A stretch of DNA of 64,000 nucleotides from JAVBNA01 sp031551875 (GCA_031551875.1 JAVBNA010000018.1:17728-81727); one strand, 5' to 3'. Positions 1-9,210 are shown, counted from the stretch's first letter. The notes: generated by a model not told the origin, from the letters alone. Made by a program: numbers and translations.

Positions 1-472
1 CGGGTGTTTTGGCGCGCAGCGCGGCAATTTCCTCCAGGGACATCTCCCGTGCCAGCACGACGCGGGAGGCACCCAATTCATGAAACATGTTGGCCGCTTC
101 AAAGTTGACCACGCCCGCCTGGGTGGAGATGTGCACAGGCACGCGGGGCGCGTGGCGTTTGCACAGGCGCAACACGCCCAGATCGGACACAATCAGCCCG
201 TCCGCCCCTGCGTCCTGCGCCTCCTCCAGAAAGGCGGGCAGGCGCTCTATCTCCCCGTTTCGGGGTAGGGCGTTACAGGCCAGATAGACGCTCACGCCCC
301 GTTTATGCGCAAAGCGCACCGCCTCCTGCAGCTCTTCATCCGAAAAGTTTTGGGGGGCGGAGCGCATTCCGAAGGCCTTACCGGCCAGGTAAACCGCATC
401 CGCGCCGTACAGCACCGCTGTACGAAGGCGTTCGGGATCCCCGGCCGGAGCCAATACTTCCAGTGGTTTCAA
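1..472 (-). CDS. Peptidase U32 family protein (N-terminal part, cut by window edge)
   Basis: Only the first 157 residues lie in the window; the C-terminus runs off the left edge. The protein opens with KPLEVLAPAGDPERL and continues with GADAVYLAGKAFGMR and HISTQAG, the hallmark start of peptidase U32/YhbU-RlhA-like proteins, a TIM-barrel family that in bacteria includes collagenase-like peptidases and tRNA/rRNA hydroxylation factors. The best start is a TTG at 470-472, preceded by a GGGGGAG ribosome site; no ATG fits. It follows mltG in the same direction, a common clostridial neighbourhood. Family assignment is firm; substrate cannot be deduced. Confidence 0.85.
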   Translation of the reverse strand, partial: MKPLEVLAPAGDPERLRTAVLYGADAVYLAGKAFGMRSAPQNFSDEELQEAVRFAHKRGVSVYLACNALPRNGEIERLPAFLEEAQDAGADGLIVSDLGVLRLCKRHAPRVPVHISTQAGVVNFEAANMFHELGASRVVLAREMSLEEIAALRAKTP

Positions 473-530
473 TAGTGCTCCCCCGTGTTTCAACCTAATT
501 CGCTGTTTTATCGGGCTGCTGGTCGGCATC

Positions 531-1919
531 CTACGGATTCATCTCGTCAATAAGATTGTCTTCCTCGCTGCTGGTGTCCTTCTTTTTCACCGACTCCGCA
601 TAGCTAACATTCTCATCATGCTTGGACTTAGTTCTCGCATAGTAGAACTTTCCGTTGGCATCATTGACAAAATACTGGTAGTCTGTGTTTGCGGGGTTTA
701 TGGCGGCGCGGATGGCATCCAGGCCGGGATTGCAAATCGGTCCGGGCGGCAGCCCTTTCAGCTTGTAGGTGTTGTACCGGCTTCCTTCCTTGAACTCGCC
801 CTCTAAAAGCGCGGCCGGAACCGCTTCCCTGTTGGGGTAGGGATACCAATAGGTTACGTCAGATCCCAGCCACTGATTGTCTTTGGACTTCAGACGGTTG
901 TGGAAGCATCCGGAAATCATCTTCATGTCGTCCGGCTTGCTGGCCTCCTTCTGAATGATGGACGCCAGTGTGAGGATGTCATCCACCGACATGTCCAACT
1001 CCTTGCCCTTTTCGATGATTTCAGCCGTAATACGGACGCGGAAGCCCTCGTCAATGAACTTCTTGACCACCGTTTCAGGATCCTCGCTGAGGTAGAACTG
1101 ATAGGTGTCGGGGAACAGATAGCCCTCCAGACGGTAGTAACGCTCATCAGCATTGTCGATCTCGTTTACGTAATCGTTTTTAATGGTTGTTGTTTTGACC
1201 GCCGCGATGAACGCGTCCGCCGAACAAACCTTATTCTCCTCCAGACGCTTGGCAATCTGCTCTACGCTATAGCCCTCTGGGAAGGTCACCTTTACGATGT
1301 CGGTACGCTTGAGATTCGTCGCCATATAGGTGTTCAGAGCCTGATAATCCATGCTTGTGTCAAGCTGGTATGTACCAAACCGGTACTTGGCATGGGTCAT
1401 GTCCGAATAGAGCTTATAGAACCATTCTTCCTGAATGAGCCCCGCTTCTTTCAGAAGGGCGGACACATCATCAATGCTCGCATTTTCCGGCACGATGATT
1501 GTGCATTTCTTTTCCCCTTTGTTGACACCAAGCATGTCGTTGATGCCCGCAATGAGCGTTTGAGAAATGATGACCGCGACAATACAGATGACAATAAAAT
1601 AGATCATCTTGTACAGACAGCCGTTCTTCTTTTTTGGTTTTTTCTTTTTGGGCGCGCGGTCATTACTGACGCGGTTGTCCGGTCTGCGCGACGGAGGCGT
1701 CCCCGACGGCCGACGGCGCTCCCCGTCAGGACGCGGCCTGCGGGGGGGCGGTGTCCGTTTTATGCTGCCGGTATTCTCCACGTCGGTATCTTCGAGAAGG
1801 CTTTCATCAAACTCATCGGCTGAATTGAGAACCTCATCAAGCTTATCGTCGTCAATAGAAATCTGAAAATTGCCTGAGCGGCCCGACGAGGAATTGTCCC
1901 GATCATATTGTTCGCTCAT
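531..1919 (-). CDS. mltG: Endolytic murein transglycosylase MltG
   Basis: A 462-residue YceG/MltG protein that cleaves nascent peptidoglycan glycan strands at the membrane and so sets strand length. Residues 1-100 are a cytoplasmic, charged, Pro/Arg/Lys-rich tail (the stretch around 55-98 is very basic). One transmembrane helix lies at about 104-125. The YceG domain follows, with LEGYLFPDTYQF near 264 and the catalytic-region motif LASIIQKEA near 318-326; Glu325 is the likely catalytic acid. The long disordered N-tail is typical of Firmicutes and absent from E. coli MltG. ATG start with GGAGGG upstream. It is the distal member of a minus-strand run that begins at thyX. Confidence 0.93.
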   Translation of the reverse strand: MSEQYDRDNSSSGRSGNFQISIDDDKLDEVLNSADEFDESLLEDTDVENTGSIKRTPPPRRPRPDGERRRPSGTPPSRRPDNRVSNDRAPKKKKPKKKNGCLYKMIYFIVICIVAVIISQTLIAGINDMLGVNKGEKKCTIIVPENASIDDVSALLKEAGLIQEEWFYKLYSDMTHAKYRFGTYQLDTSMDYQALNTYMATNLKRTDIVKVTFPEGYSVEQIAKRLEENKVCSADAFIAAVKTTTIKNDYVNEIDNADERYYRLEGYLFPDTYQFYLSEDPETVVKKFIDEGFRVRITAEIIEKGKELDMSVDDILTLASIIQKEASKPDDMKMISGCFHNRLKSKDNQWLGSDVTYWYPYPNREAVPAALLEGEFKEGSRYNTYKLKGLPPGPICNPGLDAIRAAINPANTDYQYFVNDANGKFYYARTKSKHDENVSYAESVKKKDTSSEEDNLIDEMNP

Positions 1920-1935
1920 AGAAAACCCTCCATAC

Positions 1936-2586
1936 TCATTCTGAATGGCTTATCCCGGACTGCTGCGCACCGGGTGATGCGGCCGATACCCGTTCGCCGC
2001 ACCGAGAGGTGTACCGGATGTAACGTTCGGTGATCAGCAGGTCTACGCTGCGGTCATATTGCCCGTGAGGCAGCTTCCACTGGACACACTCGGAGTAGCA
2101 CAGCCCAACCGAGAAGCCCTCAAATGTACTCATAAAACGGTCGTAATATCCCTTGCCGTAGCCCAACCGGAAGCCCGTCGAATCAAAGCACAGTCCCGGC
2201 ACCACGCACAGAGCCTCGGTGTATTCCTCCACCAGCTCATGACGTCCGGGCACCGGCTCGAGTACGCCGAACGCCCCCGACTTCAGCTCAGAAAGCCCGC
2301 CGATCCAGTAAAACTCCATATCACGGGTACCGGGCACGCAGCGGGGCACGGCCACCCGTTTCCCATCCTTCAGCGCCCGCCCGATCAGGGCGTGGGTGTC
2401 CACCTCGATGTCCTTGGACACATAAGCAAACACTATTTTACACTGCTTATACTGCTTTAATCCACACAGCACGTCGAGCATCTTTTTATCATGCGCGGAT
2501 TTCCGTCCGGGCGGCATCCCAGTGCGTACGGCACGGCAGCGCTCACGAATGCGCATTTTGATCTGACGAATGTCTCTCATGGGCAT
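1936..2586 (-). CDS. 5-formyltetrahydrofolate cyclo-ligase
   Basis: A 216-residue protein that converts 5-formyl-THF to 5,10-methenyl-THF using ATP, returning the stored folate to the one-carbon pool. The C-terminal signature GFRLGYGKGYYDRF is intact, as is the early region with KSAHDKKML. Two in-frame ATGs (2586 and 2580) are possible. AGGGGAG sits 7 bases ahead of 2586, so that start is preferred; the ATG at 2580 would instead form an ATGA overlap with the stop of the upstream DJ-1 gene. The reading frame stays open further upstream, but that part lies inside the DJ-1 gene. It fits a folate/dTMP theme with thyX and tmk in the same run. Confidence 0.92.
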   Translation of the reverse strand: MPMRDIRQIKMRIRERCRAVRTGMPPGRKSAHDKKMLDVLCGLKQYKQCKIVFAYVSKDIEVDTHALIGRALKDGKRVAVPRCVPGTRDMEFYWIGGLSELKSGAFGVLEPVPGRHELVEEYTEALCVVPGLCFDSTGFRLGYGKGYYDRFMSTFEGFSVGLCYSECVQWKLPHGQYDRSVDLLITERYIRYTSRCGERVSAASPGAQQSGISHSE

Positions 2587-3119
2587 TGAAGCGCTCCCCT
2601 TAATTCTTCGGTTTGATCGTTGTCTGAAATCATCCTGACCAGTTCGAGTGCAAAATCGATTGCCACGCCCGGACCTTTGGCTGTCAGAATAAATCCGTCG
2701 CGGCACACGCCCTCACCGGGCGGGATCTGGGCACCGTAAAGCTCCTCCTCATAGCCGGGGTAGCACACGGCGTACTTCTCGCGCAGCAGCCCCAGATGTC
2801 CCAGAATGGAGGGCGCCGCACAGATCGCGCCGATGTATTTGTTCTCCGAGATACAGTAGTCAATCGTACCGCGCACAAAGGGGGACTTTTCAAGATTTTG
2901 AGTACCGGGCTGTCCGCCGGGCAGCACAAGCATCTCGATATCCTCGGAGCTCATCTCACAGTCGCGTATGTCAGTCTGAATGGTTATGCCGTGGCTGCCG
3001 GTGATGGTTTTGCCGCCGATGCCCACTGATCTGACCGGCAGTTCCGCGCGGCGCAGCACATCAAGCACGGCGATGGCTTCGGTCTCCTCAAAGCCCTCGG
3101 CCAATAACACATAAATCAT
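2577..3119 (-). CDS. DJ-1/PfpI family protein
   Basis: A 180-residue single-domain DJ-1/PfpI (ThiJ/YajL-type) protein. It begins MIYVLLAEGFEETEAI, with the family glutamates, and has LVLPGGQPG near 65 and the nucleophile elbow AICAAP with Cys100. Family members act as glyoxalase/deglycase-like or redox-sensing proteins; which applies here cannot be told from sequence. The start at 3119 is chosen because the family always opens with this beta strand; an upstream extension of 30 residues has no similarity and runs into the preceding gene. It overlaps the downstream cyclo-ligase by 4-10 bases, so the two are probably translationally coupled. Confidence 0.9.
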   Translation of the reverse strand: MIYVLLAEGFEETEAIAVLDVLRRAELPVRSVGIGGKTITGSHGITIQTDIRDCEMSSEDIEMLVLPGGQPGTQNLEKSPFVRGTIDYCISENKYIGAICAAPSILGHLGLLREKYAVCYPGYEEELYGAQIPPGEGVCRDGFILTAKGPGVAIDFALELVRMISDNDQTEELRGALQCP

Positions 3120-3150
3120 AAGTTGTCTCCTCGCTTTCTGCCTTTTCGCG

Positions 3151-4026
3151 TCAGTCGAGCGGCAGCCCCACATAGCCTTGCGGGCTGCACAGCACCGGTG
3201 CCGCGCCAAGTGGCTTAATCATCGAAAAATGTATTTTGTGTCCCGGTGTTTTAAACGGGGATGCGCCTGGCGCAAACCGAAATGCGATTGTATTAAAGTC
3301 TAATTTTACCATTTGTCCTATCAATTTGTCAAAGGATTTCTCCAAAGCTACACATTCCTGTACCTCCAGCCCGCCTTCGGGCAGGGGGCGAACCAAGGCA
3401 TAGCCCCCGTCTGCGCAGAGCACCTGTCCGCCGTAAACGCCTTGCAGCGCCTGTGCACGGACAATCGCGGCGGCATCCCACAAAAGGCTGCCCGGACGTC
3501 CCCGCAGAAATTCTCCGCGGATATGGGCGATACGGGCAAAGTCAGGCACGGACGGCTTTGTATCCTCTTCCCCGTCCCGGCTGTGCAGCCAGTCCAGGCA
3601 CTCAGCACGGGTGAGCGTAACCAGCTCCACACAGGTGTGCTCACGGTAGCCATGGAGGGCATAATAATCAAACAAGCCCCCATTCGCGGGCACCAGCACG
3701 CTGAAGCAGTCTCCGCGCGCGCGGCCAACCTCCCAAGCAAATTGAAGCAGCTCGGTCATGACGCCCCGGCCGCGGAATTCGGGCAGGGTTGCGGCGGCGT
3801 AGATATAATGACAGGGATAGTCCTCCCGCTCGCCGCGCAGTGCCGCCGGCAGTATATAGAGAGCGGCGGCGGGTTTTCCGTCCACATCGGCTGTCACGCA
3901 GTCGCCGGGAGCAAAAAAATCAGTAAAGAAGAGGTCGATGGCCTCATTGGTATCGTCAAAGCTTTTTCCCCACAGACGCTTCAAAAAGGGAATGTCGGCA
4001 GGGGATGCGCGTCTGCACGAAATCAT
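3151..4026 (-). CDS. GNAT family N-acetyltransferase
   Basis: A 291-residue protein with an N-terminal GNAT fold: ISCRRASPADIPFLKRLW at the start, then IYAAATLPEFRGRGVMTELL (the acetyl-CoA-binding V/A-x-x-x-R-G-x-G segment) near residue 77 and FDYYALHGYREH near 124. The C-terminal half (roughly 160-291) is not typical GNAT and resembles the two-domain layout of Eis-like acetyltransferases with a trailing beta-rich domain; this is an impression, not a proven match. Its ATG overlaps the stop of the DUF2156 gene as ATGA, so the two are likely coupled. Acceptor substrate unknown. Confidence 0.82.
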   Translation of the reverse strand: MISCRRASPADIPFLKRLWGKSFDDTNEAIDLFFTDFFAPGDCVTADVDGKPAAALYILPAALRGEREDYPCHYIYAAATLPEFRGRGVMTELLQFAWEVGRARGDCFSVLVPANGGLFDYYALHGYREHTCVELVTLTRAECLDWLHSRDGEEDTKPSVPDFARIAHIRGEFLRGRPGSLLWDAAAIVRAQALQGVYGGQVLCADGGYALVRPLPEGGLEVQECVALEKSFDKLIGQMVKLDFNTIAFRFAPGASPFKTPGHKIHFSMIKPLGAAPVLCSPQGYVGLPLD

Positions 4027-4964
4027 AACGCAATTGGAGCGTCCTTAGGCACGGCAAGATGCTTTTCCAGCAAAATTTCCGGCTTATAGGACAGCTTGGC
4101 CTTGCGAAGCCCTTCAATCCCCAGATCCTCCTCCCGGTTGATGTACCGGTAATCAGACAGGTTGTGGGCGGCAAACTGGTTGTTGATCACGGGATAGGCG
4201 CCCTCAAAGCCGGGCAGCGTCTTTTCAAAGTGAATGACAAAGGTGTCCTGATTGAGGCGTTCGCCGCACGTAAAGGCGACCACTCTGCCGTCCACGCGGA
4301 TCAGGCCGCCCTTGAATTCCAGCTCGAAATAGTGCCGGAACGCACGGTAGATCGCGCAGAATTCGGGGTCGCTTTCCACGGTGCAGTCGACGCCGCTCTT
4401 CTCCCGGCACCACAGCTGGCCGACTTCGAGACATTCATTCAGGTTTTCCGCCGTGATATCCTCATACTGCCACTCATGCTCGCGGCTGAACTTAGAGATA
4501 TGGTTGCGTTTGCCGTGGTATTTTTTGCCCGAAAGCAGGGACAGATCCTGGGCGTTGTAAATATAGTCAAAGGAGTCGCGCTGCGGCCGGTATTCAAAAT
4601 AGCCGGGGAACGCCTCCTCAAGCGCGGGCATCATATCGCCGCACACGCCGTGAAGCACAAGGGGCTGGCTCTGCGCGTCAGCGAAATCCTTCATGACATG
4701 CAGCGCGACGGTCAGATCTCCCCGGCCCGCCGGGAAGGAGAAGGAGCGTTTGCCGCGCACCAGCAAAAAATCCTCAAAACGGGCGACGTGCGTGCCATAA
4801 TGGTATGACCAGATGTAGGCCGCGCCAAAGGCGTGCTCGCAGCCCATGTAATTCGCTTCGGACAGAAGCTCGTCCATCCATGGTTTATCGGACAGGGCCG
4901 GACGCCTGAAGTTCAGGCTGGCCGCAGTCGCTATGCTTTGTGTGATACATTCCTGTGTGCCCAT
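4023..4964 (-). CDS. DUF2156 domain protein (LPG-synthase C-terminal-like, GNAT fold)
   Basis: A 313-residue protein of the DUF2156 family, related to the cytoplasmic aminoacyl-transfer domain of phosphatidylglycerol lysyltransferase MprF but without any membrane region. Supporting segments are NYMGCEHAFGAAYIWS (near 30-45), LLSGKKYHGKRNHISKF (near 145) and YRYINREEDLGIEGLRKAK near the C-terminus, a tandem-GNAT signature. The start at 4964 follows a GGGAG site; the frame stays open further upstream only because it overlaps tmk. Stand-alone DUF2156 proteins are of unknown substrate. It lies between tmk and a GNAT gene with minimal gaps. Confidence 0.87.
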   Translation of the reverse strand: MGTQECITQSIATAASLNFRRPALSDKPWMDELLSEANYMGCEHAFGAAYIWSYHYGTHVARFEDFLLVRGKRSFSFPAGRGDLTVALHVMKDFADAQSQPLVLHGVCGDMMPALEEAFPGYFEYRPQRDSFDYIYNAQDLSLLSGKKYHGKRNHISKFSREHEWQYEDITAENLNECLEVGQLWCREKSGVDCTVESDPEFCAIYRAFRHYFELEFKGGLIRVDGRVVAFTCGERLNQDTFVIHFEKTLPGFEGAYPVINNQFAAHNLSDYRYINREEDLGIEGLRKAKLSYKPEILLEKHLAVPKDAPIAL

Positions 4965-4969
4965 ACTAT

Positions 4970-5629
4970 TTAATCTCCCAACGTCAGGGTCAATATTTCC
5001 TCCGCAATCGTCTGAGGCGGCCGCATCTGCCCGTCGTGCGCGCAGTGCACGGTCATCCAGCCCGGCTGCTGTGCTGCGTACAGCGCCGCTTTGCGGCACC
5101 GGCGCAAAAAGGAGAGATCCCTTTCGTGTATATCTTTCTTCCCCGCGTCGCCCCTATACCTCTCCAGCAGCAAAAGCTGTGAAACCTCGATGGGTACATC
5201 GAGATAAAGCACCAGATCGGGTCTGGGCAGCGCAAGCTTTTCATATTCAAAATCGGAAAGCCAACTGAGATATTCATCCCACCGCTCCTCAGGCAGCTTG
5301 GACATCTGATAGATCGCGTTGGAGGTGGTATACCGGTCGGCCAGAATGGTTTTCTCCGAGAGGTAGTCGCCCTTCCAGTGCTTCAAAAAGCTGGCCACCC
5401 GGTCGGCCGCGTAAAACAGCGACGCCTGATAAGGGCCGACGTCGTCCGGATCGTCGCCGAACTCTCCGCCCAAATACATTTTTACCAGCGCGGAGGAGGG
5501 CTCGTCATAATCGGGAAAGGAAATTTTCCGCACCCGCTCGCCCCGCGCCGCAAGCGCGTCGCACAGCAGCGCTGTCTGCGTGCCCTTCCCGCTGCCGTCC
5601 AAGCCTTCCACCACAATCAGTTTTCCCAC
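4970..5629 (-). CDS. tmk: Thymidylate kinase
   Basis: A 219-residue dTMP kinase that makes dTDP for DNA synthesis. The P-loop VEGLDGSGKGTQT is at the N-terminus, followed by SFPDYDEPSSALVKMYLGG (the DR-x-like substrate loop region), and ILADRYTTSNAIYQ with the DRY motif near 103. A GTG at 5629 is the best start, with GAGGGG 7 bases upstream; a TTG at 5644 would overlap the thyX stop. Directly follows thyX, so dUMP to dTMP to dTDP is encoded by two adjacent genes. Confidence 0.94.
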   Translation of the reverse strand: MGKLIVVEGLDGSGKGTQTALLCDALAARGERVRKISFPDYDEPSSALVKMYLGGEFGDDPDDVGPYQASLFYAADRVASFLKHWKGDYLSEKTILADRYTTSNAIYQMSKLPEERWDEYLSWLSDFEYEKLALPRPDLVLYLDVPIEVSQLLLLERYRGDAGKKDIHERDLSFLRRCRKAALYAAQQPGWMTVHCAHDGQMRPPQTIAEEILTLTLGD

Positions 5630-5640
5630 ACAAACGCCCC

Positions 5641-6426
5641 TCAATCAATGTCTTCCTTGACCGCGTGGATGGCGCGGAACCGGTACTGAATGTCATCCAT
5701 TTTTCCGCAGGTCATTTTACCCTCAGGACAACGGCCGTTTATACAGCGCGGTCCCGCATTTTTAAAAAGGTTGGGCGCCACGTCGATCACCAGACGGAGC
5801 ATCTGCGTGGCCACCTCGCGGATCTCCCACTGCGCGCGGTTGCAGCAGCGGTGTACGAAGAAGTTGTGCAGGCTCCGAGCGTTCATCGTGACGATCATCT
5901 TGGTGTTGCAGGCGTTGGGCAGCACGAAGCGCGCGTCCTCAATGGCCGCTTTCTCCGCCGCCTTTTCGGCCTGTTCCTGCGGCTTGCCCTCATCGAGCAG
6001 GCGTTTCAGGTGCTCCTCTTTGAGAATTGCGGTCAGCTCCTCATAGGCCTTCTGATCCTCCTCCATCGACCGAAGGAAAATCTTTTTTGCCGCGGGAAGC
6101 TTCTCGATCTCTGGCGGTGTCACATATTCAAACTGACGCTCGCGGACATAGCGCTGGCTCTGCACGCTGAAAGATGCATGACGGTGGCGGGTGATCTGTG
6201 CCAGCAGCGAGCGGGACACACCTTCAATGCCGAAGGTGAAATTGGCGTGCTCAATGGGACTTTCGTGCCCAATCTCGCTGAGCATGTCCACAAAATCGGC
6301 GGCCTTCTGGGTTGTCAGCCCTTCACGGATTCCTTCAATGTCTGTGGAGGAATAGCACAACTTGGCCGCCGCAGCCACGCTTTTTTCCGGTTCGGGCGTA
6401 TACGAAATCAAAATAACGGAGGGCAT
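5641..6426 (-). CDS. thyX: FAD-dependent thymidylate synthase ThyX
   Basis: A 261-residue flavin-dependent thymidylate synthase that methylates dUMP using methylene-THF and reduced FAD. The ThyX signature RHRHASFSVQSQRY (R-H-R-x7-S) is intact near residue 77, and NARSLHNFFVHRCCNRAQWE carries the second nucleotide-binding segment. It has an insertion of charged residues around 110-155 compared with the shortest family members. The start is MPSVILISY at 6426, with AAAGGA upstream; the longer reading frame upstream has no recognisable content. ThyX returns THF rather than DHF, which fits with the folate salvage gene downstream. Confidence 0.95.
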   Translation of the reverse strand: MPSVILISYTPEPEKSVAAAAKLCYSSTDIEGIREGLTTQKAADFVDMLSEIGHESPIEHANFTFGIEGVSRSLLAQITRHRHASFSVQSQRYVRERQFEYVTPPEIEKLPAAKKIFLRSMEEDQKAYEELTAILKEEHLKRLLDEGKPQEQAEKAAEKAAIEDARFVLPNACNTKMIVTMNARSLHNFFVHRCCNRAQWEIREVATQMLRLVIDVAPNLFKNAGPRCINGRCPEGKMTCGKMDDIQYRFRAIHAVKEDID

Positions 6427-6523
6427 GTGTATCGGTTCCTTTCTGGACTGTCTTTTTAAAATATAATCCATTATAGCAAAACCGCCCCACTTTCGCAAGT
6501 TACAGGAATGTTAACACTTTGCG

Positions 6524-7339
6524 TCAGCCGATAAAAACCTCGACAGGCTGCCGTTTTTTGTAGTATACAATGCTGTGAAAATCCGCGCGGCGGGCAATTT
6601 CGTACGCCTCACGGATGCCTTTGCCCATGTCGGTGACGCTGTGGGCGTCGGTTCCGATCGTGATCAGCTCCCCGCCCAGCTTTTTGAAGCGCTTGACCAC
6701 CGGCAGGTCAGGCAGCGTGGTCCCGATGTTTTGCCGCAGACCGGAGGCGTTGATCTCGAGTGCCTTCCCCTTTTCGGCGGTCAGCCTGAGCGCCTCATCC
6801 ATGTTGGCGCGCAGCTCGCGCATATTGACCCAGCGTTTTTTGTCCCCGACAATGTAGCGCAGCGGATAGGTGATGTGCGCCACCGAGTCAAAGTCCACGC
6901 AGGTGATCATCTCACACAGCTCCTCAAAGTAGTTCTTGAGCAGCTCGCTGATGTCAATATGATCATATTCCAGAAAATAGAAATCGGGCATGCCCGGCAG
7001 GTTGTGCAGCGAACCGAGCACAAAGTCGAAGGTTCCGATGGAAAACATGTCCCTCACGTGGCTGAGATTTTCCATGGGCTGGCCCATCTCGACGCCGGCC
7101 AGCAGTTCAAGCTCTCCCTCAAAAACCGGTTTGAGCTTCTCGGTTTCCTCGAAGGAGCGGCGGATGGCATCGTGGTAGCCGCCCACCTCATAGCCGTTGA
7201 TTTCACAGTGGTCGGTGATCGCAAGGACGTTGACGTTGCTTTTGACCGCTTTGCGGCACAACTCGCGGATTGTGTTGACGCCGTCAAACGACCGCCTGGA
7301 ATGGCAGTGGCAATCTACCCATTGCATTTTTCCTGTCAT
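6524..7339 (-). CDS. PHP domain phosphoesterase (HisJ/HisK-type histidinol-phosphatase family)
   Basis: A 271-residue PHP-superfamily metal phosphoesterase. The metal-binding motifs are complete and in order: VDCHCHSRRSFDG at the start, AITDHCEI near 40, GVEMGQ near 82, GSLHNLPG near 110, and TIGTDAHS near 227. The family is dominated by HisJ-type histidinol-phosphatases, but no other his gene is nearby, so the physiological substrate may differ. ATG start with AGGGGAG about 9 bases upstream. It is divergent from the ACT gene and separated from thyX by about 100 bases. Confidence 0.85.
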   Translation of the reverse strand: MTGKMQWVDCHCHSRRSFDGVNTIRELCRKAVKSNVNVLAITDHCEINGYEVGGYHDAIRRSFEETEKLKPVFEGELELLAGVEMGQPMENLSHVRDMFSIGTFDFVLGSLHNLPGMPDFYFLEYDHIDISELLKNYFEELCEMITCVDFDSVAHITYPLRYIVGDKKRWVNMRELRANMDEALRLTAEKGKALEINASGLRQNIGTTLPDLPVVKRFKKLGGELITIGTDAHSVTDMGKGIREAYEIARRADFHSIVYYKKRQPVEVFIG

Positions 7340-7564
7340 GATGAAGTACTCCCCTTTTTGAGTGTCTTATTTTGGTTGAGGATAAAAATGTTTTCGTATG
7401 TCGATTCGGCTTCCATGGAAAGGGGGCTTTCGCTTTATACTACCAATATAATCCACTCTCCGCCGGGCGTCAAGCTTGTTAAAATATATTTATCGTCACG
7501 CTTCTAAAAAAAATAAAAATATGGTAAAATAAAAAAGATACGATTAAATAAAGGAGGAATTTTT

Positions 7565-7834
7565 ATGCGCGCGGTTATTACGGTCATCGGAAAAGATATG
7601 GTCGGAATCCTCGCCAAAGTGTCGGGCATTTGCGCCGACAACGGCATCAATGTCACGGAGGTTACCCAATCCATCCTGCAGGATCTGTTTGCCATGATCA
7701 TGATGGTGGATCTGTCCGGTTCCACCATGCCCTTCAGCACACTTGTGGAACGCATGGACGAGCTTGGGAAAACCATGGGGCTGTCCATCCATGTCATGCA
7801 CGAGGACATTTTTAATTCCATGCATAAAATTTAA
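7565..7834 (+). CDS. ACT domain protein, UPF0237 family
   Basis: An 89-residue single ACT domain protein: RAVITVIGKDMVGILAKVS then GINVTEVTQSIL and FAMIMMVDLS, matching the UPF0237/GcvR-like small ACT family. ACT domains bind amino acids and other small ligands, usually to control a partner. It is followed after 14 bases by the UPF0210 gene, a pairing that recurs widely in Firmicutes and archaea; a regulatory subunit role for the partner is plausible but unproven. Strong AAGGAGGAA ribosome site. Confidence 0.92.
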   Translation: MRAVITVIGKDMVGILAKVSGICADNGINVTEVTQSILQDLFAMIMMVDLSGSTMPFSTLVERMDELGKTMGLSIHVMHEDIFNSMHKI

Positions 7835-7848
7835 ACGGAGGGCCTTTC

Positions 7849-9207
7849 ATGATCAACTCGAAGGATATTTTGGAAACCATCCGCATGATCCAGGACGAGC
7901 ATCTGGACGTGCGCACCATTACCATGGGCATCTCCCTGCTCGACTGCATTGACCCCGACATCGACAGCGCCTGTACAAAAATGTATGACAAGATCTGCCG
8001 GTACGCCGAGCACCTCGTGCAAACCGGTTCGGACATTGAAACCGAATACGGCATCCCTATCATCAATAAGCGCATCTCGGTCACACCGATTGCCATGGTC
8101 GCCGGCGCATGCCAGACCATGAACCCGGTCAAGTTCGCCCACGCACTCGAACGGGCGGCGCAGACGGTGGGCGTCAACTTCCTGGGCGGGTATTCGGCGC
8201 TGGTGCACAAGGGCTTCTCCCCCGGCGACTACGCCCTGATCGACAGCATCCCCGAGGCGCTGGCCACTACCGAGCATGTCTGCTCCTCGGTCAACGTCGG
8301 CACCACCAAAGCGGGCATCAATATGGACGCCGTTGCGAAAATGGGCGACGTCATCCGCCGCTGCGCCGAGCTGACCGCCGACCGCAACTGCATTGCCGCC
8401 GCCAAGCTTGTCGTCTTCTGCAACGCGCCCGAGGACAATCCTTTCATGGCGGGCGCCTTTCACGGACCCGGCGAGCCCGACGGCGTGATCAATGTCGGCG
8501 TGTCCGGTCCGGGCGTGGTGCGTGCTGCCCTCTCTCAGGCGGGCAACTGTGACATCACGGAGATCGCCGACCTCATCAAAAAAATTGCCTTTAAAATCAC
8601 CCGGATGGGACAACTGGTCGCACAGGAGGCCTCCCGGCGTCTGTGTCTGCCCTTCGGGATTGTCGACCTCTCGCTGGCGCCCACCCCCGCCGTGGGCGAT
8701 TCGGTCGCTTATATCCTGGAGGAAATGGGACTCGAGAAATGCGGCGCTCACGGCACCACCGCCGCGCTGGCACTGCTCAACGATGCGGTCAAAAAAGGCG
8801 GCACCATGGCCTCCTCCCATGTCGGCGGGCTATCGGGCGCTTTTATCCCGGTGTCCGAGGATGCCGGCATGATTGAAGCCGCGCGATGCGGCGCGCTGAC
8901 GCTTCCCAAGCTTGAGGCCATGACCGCCGTGTGCTCGGTGGGGCTTGACATGATCGTGCTGCCGGGCGACACCAGCGCCGAGATCCTTTCGGGCATCATT
9001 GCCGACGAGGCGGCCATCGGCATGGTCAACTCCAAAACCACCGCGGTGCGCCTCATCCCCGCCATCGGCAAACAGCCGGGCGAAGAGCTCTCCTTTGGCG
9101 GTCTCCTGGGCAGCGGGCCGGTCATGGAGGTGAACCGCCATTCCCCCGCCCGCTTCATCGCCCGCGGTGGCCGGATCCCTGCGCCGCTACAAAGCCTTAA
9201 AAATTAA
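7849..9207 (+). CDS. UPF0210 (DUF711/PFL-like) family protein
   Basis: A 452-residue member of the UPF0210/DUF711 family, a glycyl-radical-enzyme-like fold of unknown activity. Conserved stretches include DVRTITMGISLLDC near the start, VNFLGGYSALVHKG near 110, SSVNVGTTKAGINMD near 145, and GGLLGSGPVMEVN near the C-terminus. Its length is normal for the family. Ribosome site GGAGGG is 7 bases upstream. It forms a two-gene unit with the small ACT protein. No catalytic function can be assigned. Confidence 0.93.
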   Translation: MINSKDILETIRMIQDEHLDVRTITMGISLLDCIDPDIDSACTKMYDKICRYAEHLVQTGSDIETEYGIPIINKRISVTPIAMVAGACQTMNPVKFAHALERAAQTVGVNFLGGYSALVHKGFSPGDYALIDSIPEALATTEHVCSSVNVGTTKAGINMDAVAKMGDVIRRCAELTADRNCIAAAKLVVFCNAPEDNPFMAGAFHGPGEPDGVINVGVSGPGVVRAALSQAGNCDITEIADLIKKIAFKITRMGQLVAQEASRRLCLPFGIVDLSLAPTPAVGDSVAYILEEMGLEKCGAHGTTAALALLNDAVKKGGTMASSHVGGLSGAFIPVSEDAGMIEAARCGALTLPKLEAMTAVCSVGLDMIVLPGDTSAEILSGIIADEAAIGMVNSKTTAVRLIPAIGKQPGEELSFGGLLGSGPVMEVNRHSPARFIARGGRIPAPLQSLKN

Positions 9208-9210
9208 ATT

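Noticed and set aside
900..1823. A 307-codon plus-strand frame opposite mltG
   Set aside because: Antisense shadow of a well-supported MltG protein.
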